In this document: positions 1 to 8,928 of the stretch, piece after piece
How the letters are laid out: each line of letters begins with the position of its first letter
Position numbering within the stretch: position 1 is the first letter of the stretch
Origin: an uncultured bacterium
GTDB taxonomy: Bacteria > Planctomycetota > UBA8742 > UBA2392
Reading direction: 5' to 3'
Length of the DNA: 64,000 bases
Assembly: GCA_938014885.1 (NCBI GenBank)
Contig: CALLQI010000004.1
Location: forward strand, 186,001-250,000
The notes under the pieces: model-generated
Seen by the model: only the letters and a program-made list of their open reading frames with translations
What the model was told of the DNA's origin: nothing
The model's database searches: none
Made by a program: the position numbers and the translations under genes

Positions 1-2
1 CC

Positions 3-929
3 GATGTCGGGTTCCACGCCGGCGAAGTCGCACCGCGCGCAACGCTGCCACTGGTGCTGGGACACGAGATCGCGGGAACGGTCGTGCAGGCCGGCCGCGA
101 GTTTGAACCGCTGCTGGGCAAGCGCGTGATCGTGCCCTCGGTCGTCCCTTGTGGCCGCTGCGAACGCTGCCGCGCGGGCAGCGAAAACACCTGCGCCCGC
201 CAGTTCATGCCCGGCAATGACGGCCACGGAGGTTTCGCCAGCCACGTCAAAGTACCGGGGACCGGGCTGTGCCTGCTTCCTGAGGAACTCGGCGGCTACG
301 AGCTGCACGAACTTTCCGTAATCGCCGATGCCCTGACCACACCCTGGCAGGCCGTGCAGCGATCCGGCCTAAAGGCTGGCGACGTGGCTGTGGTGGTCGG
401 CGTCGGCGGCGTCGGCACCTACGGCGTGCAACTGGCGGCGGCGCGCGGCGCGCGGGTGCTGGCCCTGGACATCGAGGACGCCAAGCTGGCTCGCATCGGC
501 CGGTACGGCGCCAGCGCCGTGCTGAACGTGCAAGGCATGGACGTAAAGGCCGCGCGCAAAGCGGTACGCGCCGCGATTGCCGCAATGGACGCCCCGGACT
601 TCGGCTGGAAAGTCTTTGAAATGTCGGGCTCGCCGGCCGGGCAGGAACTTGCCTACGCGCTGCTGCCCCCCGCCGGCACTCTGGCCGTAGTCGGCTTCAC
701 GCCCAAGCCGCTGACCCTGAAGCTATCGGCGCTGATGGCGCTGGATGCCACGGCGTTCGGCAACTGGGGCTGCGCGCCGCGTCACTACCCCGACGCGCTG
801 CAACTGGTGCTGTCGGGCAAGGTCACGCTGAAACCCTTCGTCAAGAGTTACCCGCTTGGGCAGATCGGCGAGCTGTTTGAAGCCGCTCACGCCGGTCGCC
901 TTACGGAACGCGCCATCCTGAGACCATGA
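3..929 (+). CDS. had: 6-hydroxycyclohex-1-ene-1-carbonyl-CoA dehydrogenase (5'-truncated)
   Basis: This is a zinc-type alcohol dehydrogenase whose N-terminus lies outside the window; the frame is open from base 3. The visible part has the GHE zinc-site motif, the structural-zinc cysteine cluster (CGRCERCRAGSENTC) and a Rossmann motif GVGGVGTYG. The family is large. The specific call rests on the neighbours: the next genes are the ring hydrolase, the dienoyl-CoA hydratase and all four benzoyl-CoA reductase subunits, so the expected job is NAD-dependent oxidation of the 6-hydroxy intermediate to 6-oxocyclohexenoyl-CoA in the cytoplasm. There is a 49-base gap to the hydrolase. The alternative is a generic zinc dehydrogenase. 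The family is certain and the substrate is inferred. Confidence 0.82.
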   Translation, partial: DVGFHAGEVAPRATLPLVLGHEIAGTVVQAGREFEPLLGKRVIVPSVVPCGRCERCRAGSENTCARQFMPGNDGHGGFASHVKVPGTGLCLLPEELGGYELHELSVIADALTTPWQAVQRSGLKAGDVAVVVGVGGVGTYGVQLAAARGARVLALDIEDAKLARIGRYGASAVLNVQGMDVKAARKAVRAAIAAMDAPDFGWKVFEMSGSPAGQELAYALLPPAGTLAVVGFTPKPLTLKLSALMALDATAFGNWGCAPRHYPDALQLVLSGKVTLKPFVKSYPLGQIGELFEAAHAGRLTERAILRP

Positions 930-978
930 ATAAGACCGCGGCCGCACAGGCGGCCCAACGTGTTGCCAAGGAGTCGCC

Positions 979-2100
979 ATGACCCGCAAACTCGCAAGCC
1001 ACGACCTGGTGCCCGGCTATCGGTACAGCAGCATCCTGTTTGAGCGTCGTCCGTTGCGCGATGCGTCCGGCCGGCCCGTCGAAGGGCTGTACAACGCCTG
1101 GATCACTCTGAACAACCCGGCGCAGTACAACAGCTACACCACCGACGCGGTCAAGGAAGTGATCCTCGCCTTCCGCCAGGCCAGCATGGACCGCGCCGTG
1201 GTGGCGGTTGTCTTCACCGGCAGCGGCGACAAGGCCTTCTGCACCGGCGGCAACACGAAAGAGTACGCCGAATACTACGCTGGAAACCCGCAGGAGTACC
1301 GGCAGTACATGCGGCTGTTCAACGACATGGTCAGCGCGATTCTGGCCTGCGACAAGCCGGTCATCAATCGCGTCAACGGCATGCGCATCGGCGGCGGCCA
1401 GGAAATAGGCATGGCCTGCGACTTCAGCATCGCGGCCGACACCGCCCGCTTCGGCCAGGCCGGCCCCAAGCACGGCAGCGCCCCCGATGGCGGCGCAACG
1501 GACTTCCTGCCGCTGTACGTGGGCTTCGGCCACTCAATGGCCAGCGCCGTGCTGTGCGAGCCCTTCAGCGCTCACAAGGCGCTCCGGCTTGGCCTGGTAA
1601 ACCAGATCGTCCCGGTGTTGAAGCACAACGACCGCTTCATCCCCAACCCGCTGACGGTGATCGACCGCTACGCTGATGAATTCGGCAACATCGTGTTCGG
1701 CGAAAGCAAAACCGGCCCCGAGCTTGAGGCTGCCAGGAAGCTGCTGAAAGAGGCCGTCACCGACCACAGCCGGCTTGATGCCGCCGTCGAAGCCATGGCC
1801 TGGAAGCTGGCGCTGACCATGCCGGACTGCACGACCAAGACCATCGAGAGCATCCGCAAGTTCAAACTGGAACACTGGGACCAGAACCGCGAAACCAACC
1901 GCGCATGGCTGGCCCTGAACATGATGACCGAGGCCAAGGCCGGCTTCCGTGCTTTCAACGACGGCCCCAAGAATGATCGCGAAGTGGACTTCATCGCCCT
2001 GCGCCGTGAACTGGCGGCCGGCCACCCCTGGAATGACGAACTGATCCGAAAGGTATCGCCGCAGTTCAAGAGCGCGGAGGCGTGCCAATGCAGCACCTGA
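979..2100 (+). CDS. oah: 6-oxocyclohex-1-ene-1-carbonyl-CoA hydrolase
   Basis: A crotonase-fold protein of 373 aa, longer than ordinary enoyl-CoA hydratases (about 260 aa) and matching the BamA/Oah ring-opening hydrolases. The N-terminal part contains NNPAQYNSY, the oxyanion-hole segment is TGSGDKAFCTGGN, and the second crotonase motif is around NGMRIGGGQEIGMACD. The enzyme adds water and cleaves the alicyclic ring to give 3-hydroxypimelyl-CoA. The start is supported by AAGGAG eight bases before the ATG. The 3' end overlaps the start of the hydratase gene, which suggests translational coupling. This hydrolase is a recognised marker of the anaerobic benzoyl-CoA pathway, so the call is strong. 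Confidence 0.93.
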   Translation: MTRKLASHDLVPGYRYSSILFERRPLRDASGRPVEGLYNAWITLNNPAQYNSYTTDAVKEVILAFRQASMDRAVVAVVFTGSGDKAFCTGGNTKEYAEYYAGNPQEYRQYMRLFNDMVSAILACDKPVINRVNGMRIGGGQEIGMACDFSIAADTARFGQAGPKHGSAPDGGATDFLPLYVGFGHSMASAVLCEPFSAHKALRLGLVNQIVPVLKHNDRFIPNPLTVIDRYADEFGNIVFGESKTGPELEAARKLLKEAVTDHSRLDAAVEAMAWKLALTMPDCTTKTIESIRKFKLEHWDQNRETNRAWLALNMMTEAKAGFRAFNDGPKNDREVDFIALRRELAAGHPWNDELIRKVSPQFKSAEACQCST

Positions 2101-2858
2101 ACGCCGAGACCGTCCACAGCGGCAAGATGCTGCGGCTGATCGTGGATCGCCCCAAAGGCAACATACTCAGCGGCGCTGTGATGGCCGAGCTGACCGCCGC
2201 CGTCGAGGCTGCCCCGGCCTCGGCCAAGCTGCGTCTGATCACGCTCGAGGCCGCAGGCGAGCACTTCTCGTTCGGAGCGGCCGTCGAAGAGCACACGCGT
2301 GACCAGGTCGCGCCGATGCTGGATCAGCTCAACCGGCTGGTGCTGGCCATCGCGAGCTCGCCGGTGCCGGTCGCGGCGCTGGTGCAGGGCAAGTGCCTCG
2401 GCGGCGCATTCGAAGTGGTGCTGGCGGCGCACTTCCTGTTTGCCGCCATGGACGCGCGTTTTGCAGTGCCCGAGATCCGGCTGGGCGTGTTTCCGCCAGC
2501 AGCTGCAGCCCTGCTGCCGCTGCGCGTGAACCAGGCCACCGCCGAACGCTGGATCCTGTCGGGCGAAGAAGTAGGCGCCGATGAGGCCCACCGCGTGGGC
2601 CTGGCGCACAAGCTGTACCCGGCCGACAGCTTGCGCCGCGGCGTGGATGAATGGTTCGCGGTGTCGCTGGCACAGTATTCGGCCTCAAGCCTGCGGCATG
2701 CCGTGGCGGCCTCGCGGACCGCGATGCTGCCGGGGCTGTCCGACGCGCTGGCGGCGCGCTGTCGCGACTATGTGCAAAAGCTGGTGCCTACCGCAGACGC
2801 AGAGGAAGGCATCGCGGCGTTCATGCAACGCCGCCGCCCGCAATGGAGAGACGCATGA
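2088..2858 (+). CDS. dch: cyclohexa-1,5-dienecarbonyl-CoA hydratase
   Basis: A 256-aa enoyl-CoA hydratase/isomerase family protein. The N-terminus has the DRPKGNIL segment and the oxyanion motifs are AAGEHFSFGA and GKCLGGAFEVV, as in dienoyl-CoA hydratases of the benzoyl-CoA pathway. It would hydrate the dienoyl-CoA product of benzoyl-CoA reductase to 6-hydroxycyclohex-1-ene-1-carbonyl-CoA, which the first gene of the window then oxidises. ATG at 2088 was chosen because GGAGG lies 7 bases upstream, inside the end of the hydrolase gene; the two genes overlap by 13 bases. The stop overlaps the bcrC start as ATGA. The family is certain, and the substrate follows from the operon. Confidence 0.9.
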   Translation: MQHLNAETVHSGKMLRLIVDRPKGNILSGAVMAELTAAVEAAPASAKLRLITLEAAGEHFSFGAAVEEHTRDQVAPMLDQLNRLVLAIASSPVPVAALVQGKCLGGAFEVVLAAHFLFAAMDARFAVPEIRLGVFPPAAAALLPLRVNQATAERWILSGEEVGADEAHRVGLAHKLYPADSLRRGVDEWFAVSLAQYSASSLRHAVAASRTAMLPGLSDALAARCRDYVQKLVPTADAEEGIAAFMQRRRPQWRDA

Positions 2859-4054
2859 GCCAGCTCATCGAAGAATCCCCGGCAGCCACCGGGGCACTGG
2901 CCGAACTGATCACCCGCGCCACGAAGTTGTACGAAGACCTTGAGTTTAAGACCGTGCGAGACTGGAAAAGCGCTGAGCCCTCGCGCCGCGCGATAGGCTT
3001 TCTGCCGGTGTACGCCCCGCGCGAAGTGATCCACGCCGCGGGTGCTCTGCCCGTGGGAATCATGGGTGGCGGCGACCAGATCGAAATTGTGCGCGGCGAC
3101 AGCTACTTCCAGTCGTACATCTGCCATCTGCCGCGCAGCGTGATTGAGCTTGCTGTCTCGGGGCGGCTGGATGCGATGGAGGGATTCATCTTTCCGTCAA
3201 TTTGCGACGTGATCCGCAACCTCAGCGGCATGTTCAAACTGCTGCTGAAGGATCGCTGGGTGCATTACCTTGACCTGCCGCAGAACTTCGACCGTGCCAT
3301 GGGCGGCAAGTTCTATCGCCACGAACTGGCGACGATTGCCAATGGCGTCACGGCCCTGACCGGAATCGAAGTCACCGACGAGCGACTTCGCGCTTCCATC
3401 GCGCTGTACAACGAGAACCGCCGCGCGTTGGCCGATTTGCAGGCGCTTCGCGCGCAGCGCCCCTGGCTGGTACCCGCGACCGAATACTACCTGCTGCAGC
3501 GCGCCTCCTACCTCCTGCCGCCTGAACAGCACACCGCCATGCTGCGCGATTACATGCGGCTGTCGTCGCAATCCGCGCGCGCCCCCCAGGACAACATCCG
3601 CGTCATGGTGCGCGGCGCGTTCTGCGAGCAGCCGCCGCTGGGCCTTTTGCGCACGCTGGAGCGCGCGGGCTGCTACCTGGTGGATGACGACTTCGTGCTG
3701 GGTGCGCGCTTCATCCCTGAGCCGCTGCCGGAGCAAGGCGACCCGTGGGAGGCGCTGATCGATGGTTTCCTGTACCGCTCACTGCCGACCGCCAGCAAGT
3801 ACGACCTGCACGCCGACAAAGAAGCCGAGATCGTCCGCCGCGCCCGCGAGGTCCGCGCCGACGGCGTGCTGCTGATCGCGCCCAGCTTCTGTGACCCGGC
3901 GCTGCTGGATCAGCCCATGCTGGCGCGCGCATTGGAGGCGGCGGGCATCCCGTACACCAGCTTCAAGTACGCCGAAGACACGGGCCAGTTCCAGGTCATT
4001 CGCGAGCAGGCAGGCACGTTCGCTGACGCCATCAAGCTGTGGGGGAACGCATGA
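2855..4054 (+). CDS. bcrC: benzoyl-CoA reductase subunit C
   Basis: A 399-aa protein of the 2-hydroxyacyl-CoA dehydratase D-component family, one of two substrate-binding iron-sulfur subunits of the ATP-dependent benzoyl-CoA reductase. Family hallmarks include a segment around GFLPVYAPREVI, where the CoA ester is bound. Conserved cysteines sit in SYICHLPRS, FPSICDVIRN and APSFCDPALL and are candidate [4Fe-4S] ligands. The start ATG overlaps the stop of dch (ATGA), and its own stop overlaps bcrB in the same way. It was named BcrC rather than BcrB because it is the shorter of the two and lies first, as in the bcrCBAD order of Thauera. With BcrB it would carry out two-electron reduction of the aromatic ring. 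Confidence 0.9.
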   Translation: MSQLIEESPAATGALAELITRATKLYEDLEFKTVRDWKSAEPSRRAIGFLPVYAPREVIHAAGALPVGIMGGGDQIEIVRGDSYFQSYICHLPRSVIELAVSGRLDAMEGFIFPSICDVIRNLSGMFKLLLKDRWVHYLDLPQNFDRAMGGKFYRHELATIANGVTALTGIEVTDERLRASIALYNENRRALADLQALRAQRPWLVPATEYYLLQRASYLLPPEQHTAMLRDYMRLSSQSARAPQDNIRVMVRGAFCEQPPLGLLRTLERAGCYLVDDDFVLGARFIPEPLPEQGDPWEALIDGFLYRSLPTASKYDLHADKEAEIVRRAREVRADGVLLIAPSFCDPALLDQPMLARALEAAGIPYTSFKYAEDTGQFQVIREQAGTFADAIKLWGNA

Positions 4055-5319
4055 GCACCGCCATCAAAGACCTAAGCCAGGACCGACAGAAGCGCATGAT
4101 CGCGGGCCACTACGCCGAGCTGTCGCACGCCAAAGAGTCAGGCCGCAAGGTGGTGTACACCTTCGTGCCCGGCAACCTGACGGAGTTGCTCAACAATCTG
4201 GGGCTGCTGCCGGTGCTGCCTGAGATCAACGCGCTGCAAAGCGGCATGCGCGGCAAGACGGGCGACTACATCCACATCGCCGAAAAGGCCGGCCACAGCG
4301 AAGACGTGTGTACCTACGTCAAGGCCGACATCGGCATGCTGAAGTCGGGCAACCTGGGGCCGACCGGAGAGCCGCTGCCGAAGCCGGACCTGCTGCTGCT
4401 CAGCTACACCGGCTGCTTCACCTTCCTGAAGTGGTTTGAACTGCTGAAGCGCGAGTACGACTGCCCCGTGGTCATGCTGCACGTCCCGTACCAGGGCGAC
4501 GGCCGCATCACCGAGCAGATGCGCAGGTATGTGGCCGACCAGTTGCGTGACGAAGTGATCCCGGCGCTGGAAAAGCTGGCCGGGCGCAAGCTGGACTATG
4601 CGAAGCTGCGGCAGCAGCTGGCGTTGTCGGCGCAGGCCGAAAGCGACCTGGTCTGGGTGCTGGAAAGCGCCAAGCACAAGCCTTCGCCGATCGATGCCTA
4701 CTTTGGCGGCGTCTACTACATCGGCCCGATCTTCACGTCGTTCCGCGGCACGCAAGACGCCGTCGACTACTACCAGCTGCTGCGCGAAGAGGTCGAACAG
4801 CGAATCCGCGAAGGCCTGGGGCCGGTCACCCCCGAAGGCACCATGCACGAAGAGAAGTACCGCATCGTGGTGGAAGGACCGCCGAATTGGACCAGCTTCC
4901 GCGAGTTCTGGCGCATGTTCTACGGCGAAGGCGCGGTGGTCGTGGCCTCAAGCTACACCAAGGTCGGCGGCCTGTACGACCGCGGCTTCCGGCACAATCC
5001 GGACCAGCCGCTGGAAACGCTCGCTGACTACTGCATGGGTTGCTACACGAACCTGAACCTGCCGGACCGCATCAACCTGCTTGAGAAATACATCAACGAA
5101 TACGCCGCTGACGGCTTCCTGATCAACAGCGTGAAGTCCTGCAACAGCTTCTCGGCCGGGCAGCTGCTGATCCTGCGCGAACTGGAAAAGCGCACCGGGC
5201 GCAGCGGCGGCTTCATCGAAAGCGACCTGGTGGACCCGCGCTATTTCTCGGCGGCCAACATCAAGAACCGCCTCGAAAGCTACTTCCAGATGGTCGAAGC
5301 CAAGCGGGCAAGGAGCTGA
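4051..5319 (+). CDS. bcrB: benzoyl-CoA reductase subunit B
   Basis: A 422-aa paralogue of the preceding gene, also of the 2-hydroxyacyl-CoA dehydratase family, and the second catalytic subunit. Cysteines in YTGCFTFLKW, DYCMGCYTNL and VKSCNSFSAG lie at the three places expected for cluster ligands in this family. The segment DYIHIAEKAGHSEDVCTYVK is also typical. Its size matches BcrB of Thauera-type enzymes. Translation probably couples to bcrC through the ATGA overlap at 4051. Only two bases separate it from bcrA, so a stoichiometric operon is likely. The enzyme is cytoplasmic and needs a low-potential ferredoxin, which is not encoded in the visible window. Confidence 0.9.
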   Translation: MSTAIKDLSQDRQKRMIAGHYAELSHAKESGRKVVYTFVPGNLTELLNNLGLLPVLPEINALQSGMRGKTGDYIHIAEKAGHSEDVCTYVKADIGMLKSGNLGPTGEPLPKPDLLLLSYTGCFTFLKWFELLKREYDCPVVMLHVPYQGDGRITEQMRRYVADQLRDEVIPALEKLAGRKLDYAKLRQQLALSAQAESDLVWVLESAKHKPSPIDAYFGGVYYIGPIFTSFRGTQDAVDYYQLLREEVEQRIREGLGPVTPEGTMHEEKYRIVVEGPPNWTSFREFWRMFYGEGAVVVASSYTKVGGLYDRGFRHNPDQPLETLADYCMGCYTNLNLPDRINLLEKYINEYAADGFLINSVKSCNSFSAGQLLILRELEKRTGRSGGFIESDLVDPRYFSAANIKNRLESYFQMVEAKRARS

Positions 5320-5321
5320 GC

Positions 5322-6620
5322 ATGGACTGCTTTGTCGGCATTGACCTGGGCAGCACGACCACCAAGGCGGTGATCGTCAACGATGACGGCCGCATCGTCG
5401 GCCGCGGCATCACCAACAGCCGCAGCAACTATGACGTCGCCGCCCGCGTGGCCCGCACCGAGGCCTTCACCAACGCGCGCTTTGACATGCTGGGCCGGGC
5501 CCTTGAGCAAGAGGCCGGGCAGGACGCGGCGTTTACCGCGGCGCTGGCATCGAATTACCGGCTTGAGTGCTTTCTCGGGCAGCTGCAACGGCTTGAGGAC
5601 CATTGCCAGCGCGACCTGGACAGTGATCGTTACCGCGACGACCGGCGCGCCATGGGCCATGCGCTGGAGGTGATCCTCGAGGGCGTGCGACGCGACGCCC
5701 ATGCCGTGTACGCCGGCAACGCCAGCGCGCGCTCGGACTTCTTTCGTGACCTCGCCGGCGCCAGCTACATCGAGCATGCGGCGCAGGTCGCCCGCGAAGG
5801 CGGCCCAGCATTCGACCGGCTGGTCGGCCTGTTCGACCGCAACATCATCCCGGTCGAAAACGAGCAAGAGACCCGCGGCTTCGAAGAGCTGCTGCTGGCA
5901 GCACTGGGGCGCACCGGGCGCGCCAACCCCGGCGTGGCCACAGTCCTGCAGCGCGTGGCCGGCAGCACGATGCGCGAGGTCAGCGCCGTGGGCACCGGCT
6001 ACGGGCGTGTGCGGCTGCCGTTTCCGAAGGAAAACATCCGCAGCGAAATCCTGTGCCACGGCCTTGGCGCACACCTGATGTTTCCCGGCACGCGCACGGT
6101 GCTGGACATCGGCGGGCAGGACACCAAGGCGATCCAGGTTGACGAAAACGGCGTAGTCACCAGTTTCCAGATGAACGACCGCTGCGCCGCCGGTTGCGGA
6201 CGCTACCTGGGCTACATCGCCGACGAAATGAACATCGGGCTGCACGAGCTTGGCCCGCTGGCACTTGGCGCCACCCGCCGGATCAAGATCAACAGTACCT
6301 GCACCGTGTTCGCGGGGGCCGAGTTCCGTGACCGGCTGGCCGCCGGCCAGGCGCGCGAAGACATCGTGGCCGGGCTGCACCGCGCGATCATCCTGCGCGC
6401 GATGAGCCTGCTGGCACGCAGTGGTGGCATCCGCAACCAGTTCACTTTCACGGGCGGCGTGGGGCGCAACCAGGCCGCGGTCAAGGCGCTGGGCGAAGTG
6501 GCCTCAGACAACTACGGCACGCTCGAGATCAACATCGCGCCAGACAGCATTTACACCGGGGCGATCGGTGCCGCGACGTTTGCCTTGCGCAGCGCCGGCA
6601 GCGGGGTTTCCGCCAACTAG
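5322..6620 (+). CDS. bcrA: benzoyl-CoA reductase ATPase subunit A
   Basis: A 432-aa member of the BadF/BadG/BcrA/BcrD ATPase family (ASKHA fold). The N-terminal phosphate-binding loop is GIDLGSTTTKAV, a second nucleotide motif is LDIGGQDTKAI near residue 260, and NDRCAAGCGRYL holds the conserved cysteine that binds the [4Fe-4S] cluster shared with BcrD. CTVFAGAEF follows. The long form (about 430 aa) is characteristic of Thauera-type BcrA; in Azoarcus-type (bzd) enzymes both ATPase subunits are near 300 aa. The subunit couples ATP hydrolysis to electron transfer into BcrBC. It lies directly after bcrB and before bcrD. Confidence 0.93.
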   Translation: MDCFVGIDLGSTTTKAVIVNDDGRIVGRGITNSRSNYDVAARVARTEAFTNARFDMLGRALEQEAGQDAAFTAALASNYRLECFLGQLQRLEDHCQRDLDSDRYRDDRRAMGHALEVILEGVRRDAHAVYAGNASARSDFFRDLAGASYIEHAAQVAREGGPAFDRLVGLFDRNIIPVENEQETRGFEELLLAALGRTGRANPGVATVLQRVAGSTMREVSAVGTGYGRVRLPFPKENIRSEILCHGLGAHLMFPGTRTVLDIGGQDTKAIQVDENGVVTSFQMNDRCAAGCGRYLGYIADEMNIGLHELGPLALGATRRIKINSTCTVFAGAEFRDRLAAGQAREDIVAGLHRAIILRAMSLLARSGGIRNQFTFTGGVGRNQAAVKALGEVASDNYGTLEINIAPDSIYTGAIGAATFALRSAGSGVSAN

Positions 6621-6628
6621 GAGCAGCC

Positions 6629-7489
6629 ATGGCGATTACAGCGGGCATTGACGTAGGAAGTGGCGCGGTGAAGGTCGCAATCGTGCAGGCCGACGACTGC
6701 ATTGAAAGTCTGCGCGCCCATTACCTCGAGCGCATCCGTCGCCGCAACGTGATGGAGGTGGTCGAGGAAAGCCTTGCCGCCGCCCTGCGCGAAGCCGGCA
6801 TCCGGCGCGACCAGCTGGACTACATCGCCACCACGGGCGACGGCGACGTGATCCCGTGGCGCACCGGCCACTTCTACGGCATGACCACCCACGCGCGGGG
6901 CGCGCTGTACCTGAATCCTGAGGCCCGTGGCGCCGTCGATATCGGTGCCCTGCATACCCGCGCCATGCGCTTTGATGAAACCGGCCGCGTGCAGCAGTAC
7001 CAGATGACCAGCCAGTGCGCGTCGGGCAGCGGGCAATTCCTTGAGAACATCAGCCGCTATCTCGGCATCAGTATCGACGAAATCGGGCCGCTGTCGCTGT
7101 CGGCCAAGAACCCGGAAAAGTGCAGCAGCATCTGCGCGGTACTGGCCGAGACTGACGTGATCAACATGGTCAGCCGCGGCATCAGCACACCGGACATCCT
7201 GCGCGGCATCCACAACAGCATGGCGGTTCGTGTGGCCGGGCTGCTGCGCGCGATCAAGGTCGAGGGCACGATCATGCTGACCGGCGGCCTCGCGGGTGAT
7301 GCGGGACTTTCAGCCGCCATCGCCGACAAGATGAATGAAGGCGGCAAGGCGGTGAAGTTGGCCAGGCACGAGCTGTCGGTGCAGGCTGGCGCGATCGGCG
7401 CCGGGCTGTGGGGCGCGTTCCGGCACCGCAAACTCAGCGAAGCAGGGCAGCTGGGCGCAACGCAGGAGGCCAGCGATGGTGCCGGCTGA
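6629..7489 (+). CDS. bcrD: benzoyl-CoA reductase ATPase subunit D
   Basis: A 286-aa protein, the smaller BcrAD-family ATPase. It shows the GIDVGSGAVKVAIV loop, a second loop AVDIGALHTRAM, the cluster cysteine in TSQCASGSGQFLENI and CSSICAVLAETDV. The size matches BcrD (about 280 aa). AGGAG lies a few bases before the ATG at 6629. It pairs with BcrA to form the ATP-driven electron activator. The 3' end overlaps the next gene by 14 bases, tying the short-chain dehydrogenase to the operon. There is no sign of truncation. Confidence 0.92.
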   Translation: MAITAGIDVGSGAVKVAIVQADDCIESLRAHYLERIRRRNVMEVVEESLAAALREAGIRRDQLDYIATTGDGDVIPWRTGHFYGMTTHARGALYLNPEARGAVDIGALHTRAMRFDETGRVQQYQMTSQCASGSGQFLENISRYLGISIDEIGPLSLSAKNPEKCSSICAVLAETDVINMVSRGISTPDILRGIHNSMAVRVAGLLRAIKVEGTIMLTGGLAGDAGLSAAIADKMNEGGKAVKLARHELSVQAGAIGAGLWGAFRHRKLSEAGQLGATQEASDGAG

Positions 7490-8192
7490 TCCGCTTGATC
7501 TCACGGGCCGTGTTGCCTGGGTTACGGGTGCCGCGCGCGGCATCGGGCTGGCCTGCGTTGAGTTGCTGCAGGCTCACGGCGCCACCGTGGTCGCGATTGA
7601 CCTGCAGCAGGCATCCAAGGGCCGCGCCTGGGCCCTTGATGTGGCCGACTCGCGCGCCGTCAATGAAGCTGCTGGGTGTCTTGCAAGCGAAGGGCTTGCG
7701 CCCGACCTGCTGGTGAACAATGCCGGGGTGACACGCGATGCCGTGCTTTGGAAGCTCAGCGACGAAGACTGGGCCACGGTCATGCGCGTGAACCTGGACG
7801 GCGCATTTCACCTGACCCGCGCGTGCACGCCGCTGATGCGGCCTAAGGGCGGCAGCATCATCAACGTAAGTTCGATCAACGGGCAGCGCGGCAAGTTCGG
7901 CCAAAGTAACTACTGCGCCTCCAAGGCCGCGCTGATCGGCTTCACCAAGGCGGCCGCGCGCGAACTGGGGCGCTTCGGCATTCGCGTCAACGCGGTTGCG
8001 CCGGGCATGGTCGAGACCGCGATGACCGAAGGTGTGCCACAGGAGGCCCGGCAGCGCGCACTGGACGAATCACTGCTGGGCAGGCTGGCGCAGCCCGCCG
8101 ACATCGCCAACGCGGTGCTGTTCCTGTGCTCAGGCCTTGCGGGACACGTCACTGGTCAGGTGCTGCGTGTGGATGGCGGCCAGTATCTGTAG
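7476..8192 (+). CDS. short-chain dehydrogenase/reductase (FabG-like)
   Basis: A complete 238-aa classical SDR. It has the cofactor motif TGAARGIG, NNAG, a catalytic serine in NVSSIN, the YCASK active-site motif and the C-terminal FLCSGLAGHVTGQ segment of FabG/PhaB-like reductases. AGGAGG lies 7 bases before the ATG, inside bcrD. Because it overlaps bcrD, it is probably translated with the reductase. A role in beta-oxidation after ring opening, for example oxidation of 3-hydroxypimelyl-CoA, is an inference from position. A fatty-acid or acetoacetyl-CoA reductase role cannot be excluded from sequence. Confidence 0.8.
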   Translation: MVPADPLDLTGRVAWVTGAARGIGLACVELLQAHGATVVAIDLQQASKGRAWALDVADSRAVNEAAGCLASEGLAPDLLVNNAGVTRDAVLWKLSDEDWATVMRVNLDGAFHLTRACTPLMRPKGGSIINVSSINGQRGKFGQSNYCASKAALIGFTKAAARELGRFGIRVNAVAPGMVETAMTEGVPQEARQRALDESLLGRLAQPADIANAVLFLCSGLAGHVTGQVLRVDGGQYL

Positions 8193-8215
8193 CCAATCAG
8201 CCGGGAGAAGCAGCC

Positions 8216-8893
8216 ATGCAACTTGCCGAAGTAGACGCCCGCGAATTCCCCCCCGAGGCCAGAATGCGGGTTGTGCTCGGGATTCTGGAAGGGCTTGAGC
8301 CGGGCCAATCCATGGTCGTGGTCGCGCCCCATGAGCCCGCACCCCTGTTGCGGGCGCTGCTCAGCGAGTACCCGGGCCGATTCGACTTTGCCCCGCTGCA
8401 GCGCGGACCTGAGGTCTGGCGCTGGCAGGTACACGCCCGCGACCCGGCGGCGACACGCTCCGTGTCAGGCTATCTGGGTTGGGATCACCGGCGCATGGAA
8501 GAGCTTCTGCACGCCACGGATGCGGCCGCCCAGGCCGCAAACTGGCCCGAGGCCGCCCGCCTTGCCGGGTGCTACGCGACAGCGCTGCGACGCCACGCCG
8601 ACCTTGAAGACGAAGTGCTGTTCCCGGCCTATGAGCAGGCCTGCGGCGGCTTCGGCGATGGCCCCACCGCGCACATGCGCGACGAACACGTCGAGGTGCG
8701 CCGCGGCATCGACCAACTGATTCGCGCGGTGACAGCGCGCGATGCCACCGCCGTGGCCGCCGCGCGCGAGCACATGCAGCAGGCCGCGATTGAACATCAC
8801 GCCAAGGAAGAAGAGATCCTGTTTCCCGCCATGGATCAACTGTTCCCCGCCGACGCGCTCGACGCGCTGGTCCGCCGTCTGATGACTTTCTGA
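8216..8893 (+). CDS. DUF2249-hemerythrin HHE protein
   Basis: A 225-aa two-domain protein. Residues 1 to about 75 resemble DUF2249, with the MVVVAPHEPAPLL segment. The rest is a hemerythrin four-helix bundle with di-iron ligand motifs DHRRMEELL, RRHADLEDEVLFP, RDEHVEVR and HHAKEEEILFP. Such proteins bind O2 or NO or repair iron centres in denitrifying and anaerobic bacteria. ATG 8216 was chosen over upstream codons because GGGAGAAG precedes it. It follows the benzoate operon by 23 bases and could be cotranscribed, perhaps protecting the oxygen-sensitive reductase, but it also begins a run of NO-related genes. The function is inferred from family. Confidence 0.85.
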   Translation: MQLAEVDAREFPPEARMRVVLGILEGLEPGQSMVVVAPHEPAPLLRALLSEYPGRFDFAPLQRGPEVWRWQVHARDPAATRSVSGYLGWDHRRMEELLHATDAAAQAANWPEAARLAGCYATALRRHADLEDEVLFPAYEQACGGFGDGPTAHMRDEHVEVRRGIDQLIRAVTARDATAVAAAREHMQQAAIEHHAKEEEILFPAMDQLFPADALDALVRRLMTF

Positions 8894-8928
8894 TAGGCAG
8901 CCTTCTGAACTTCAACCCTGGACCCAAC

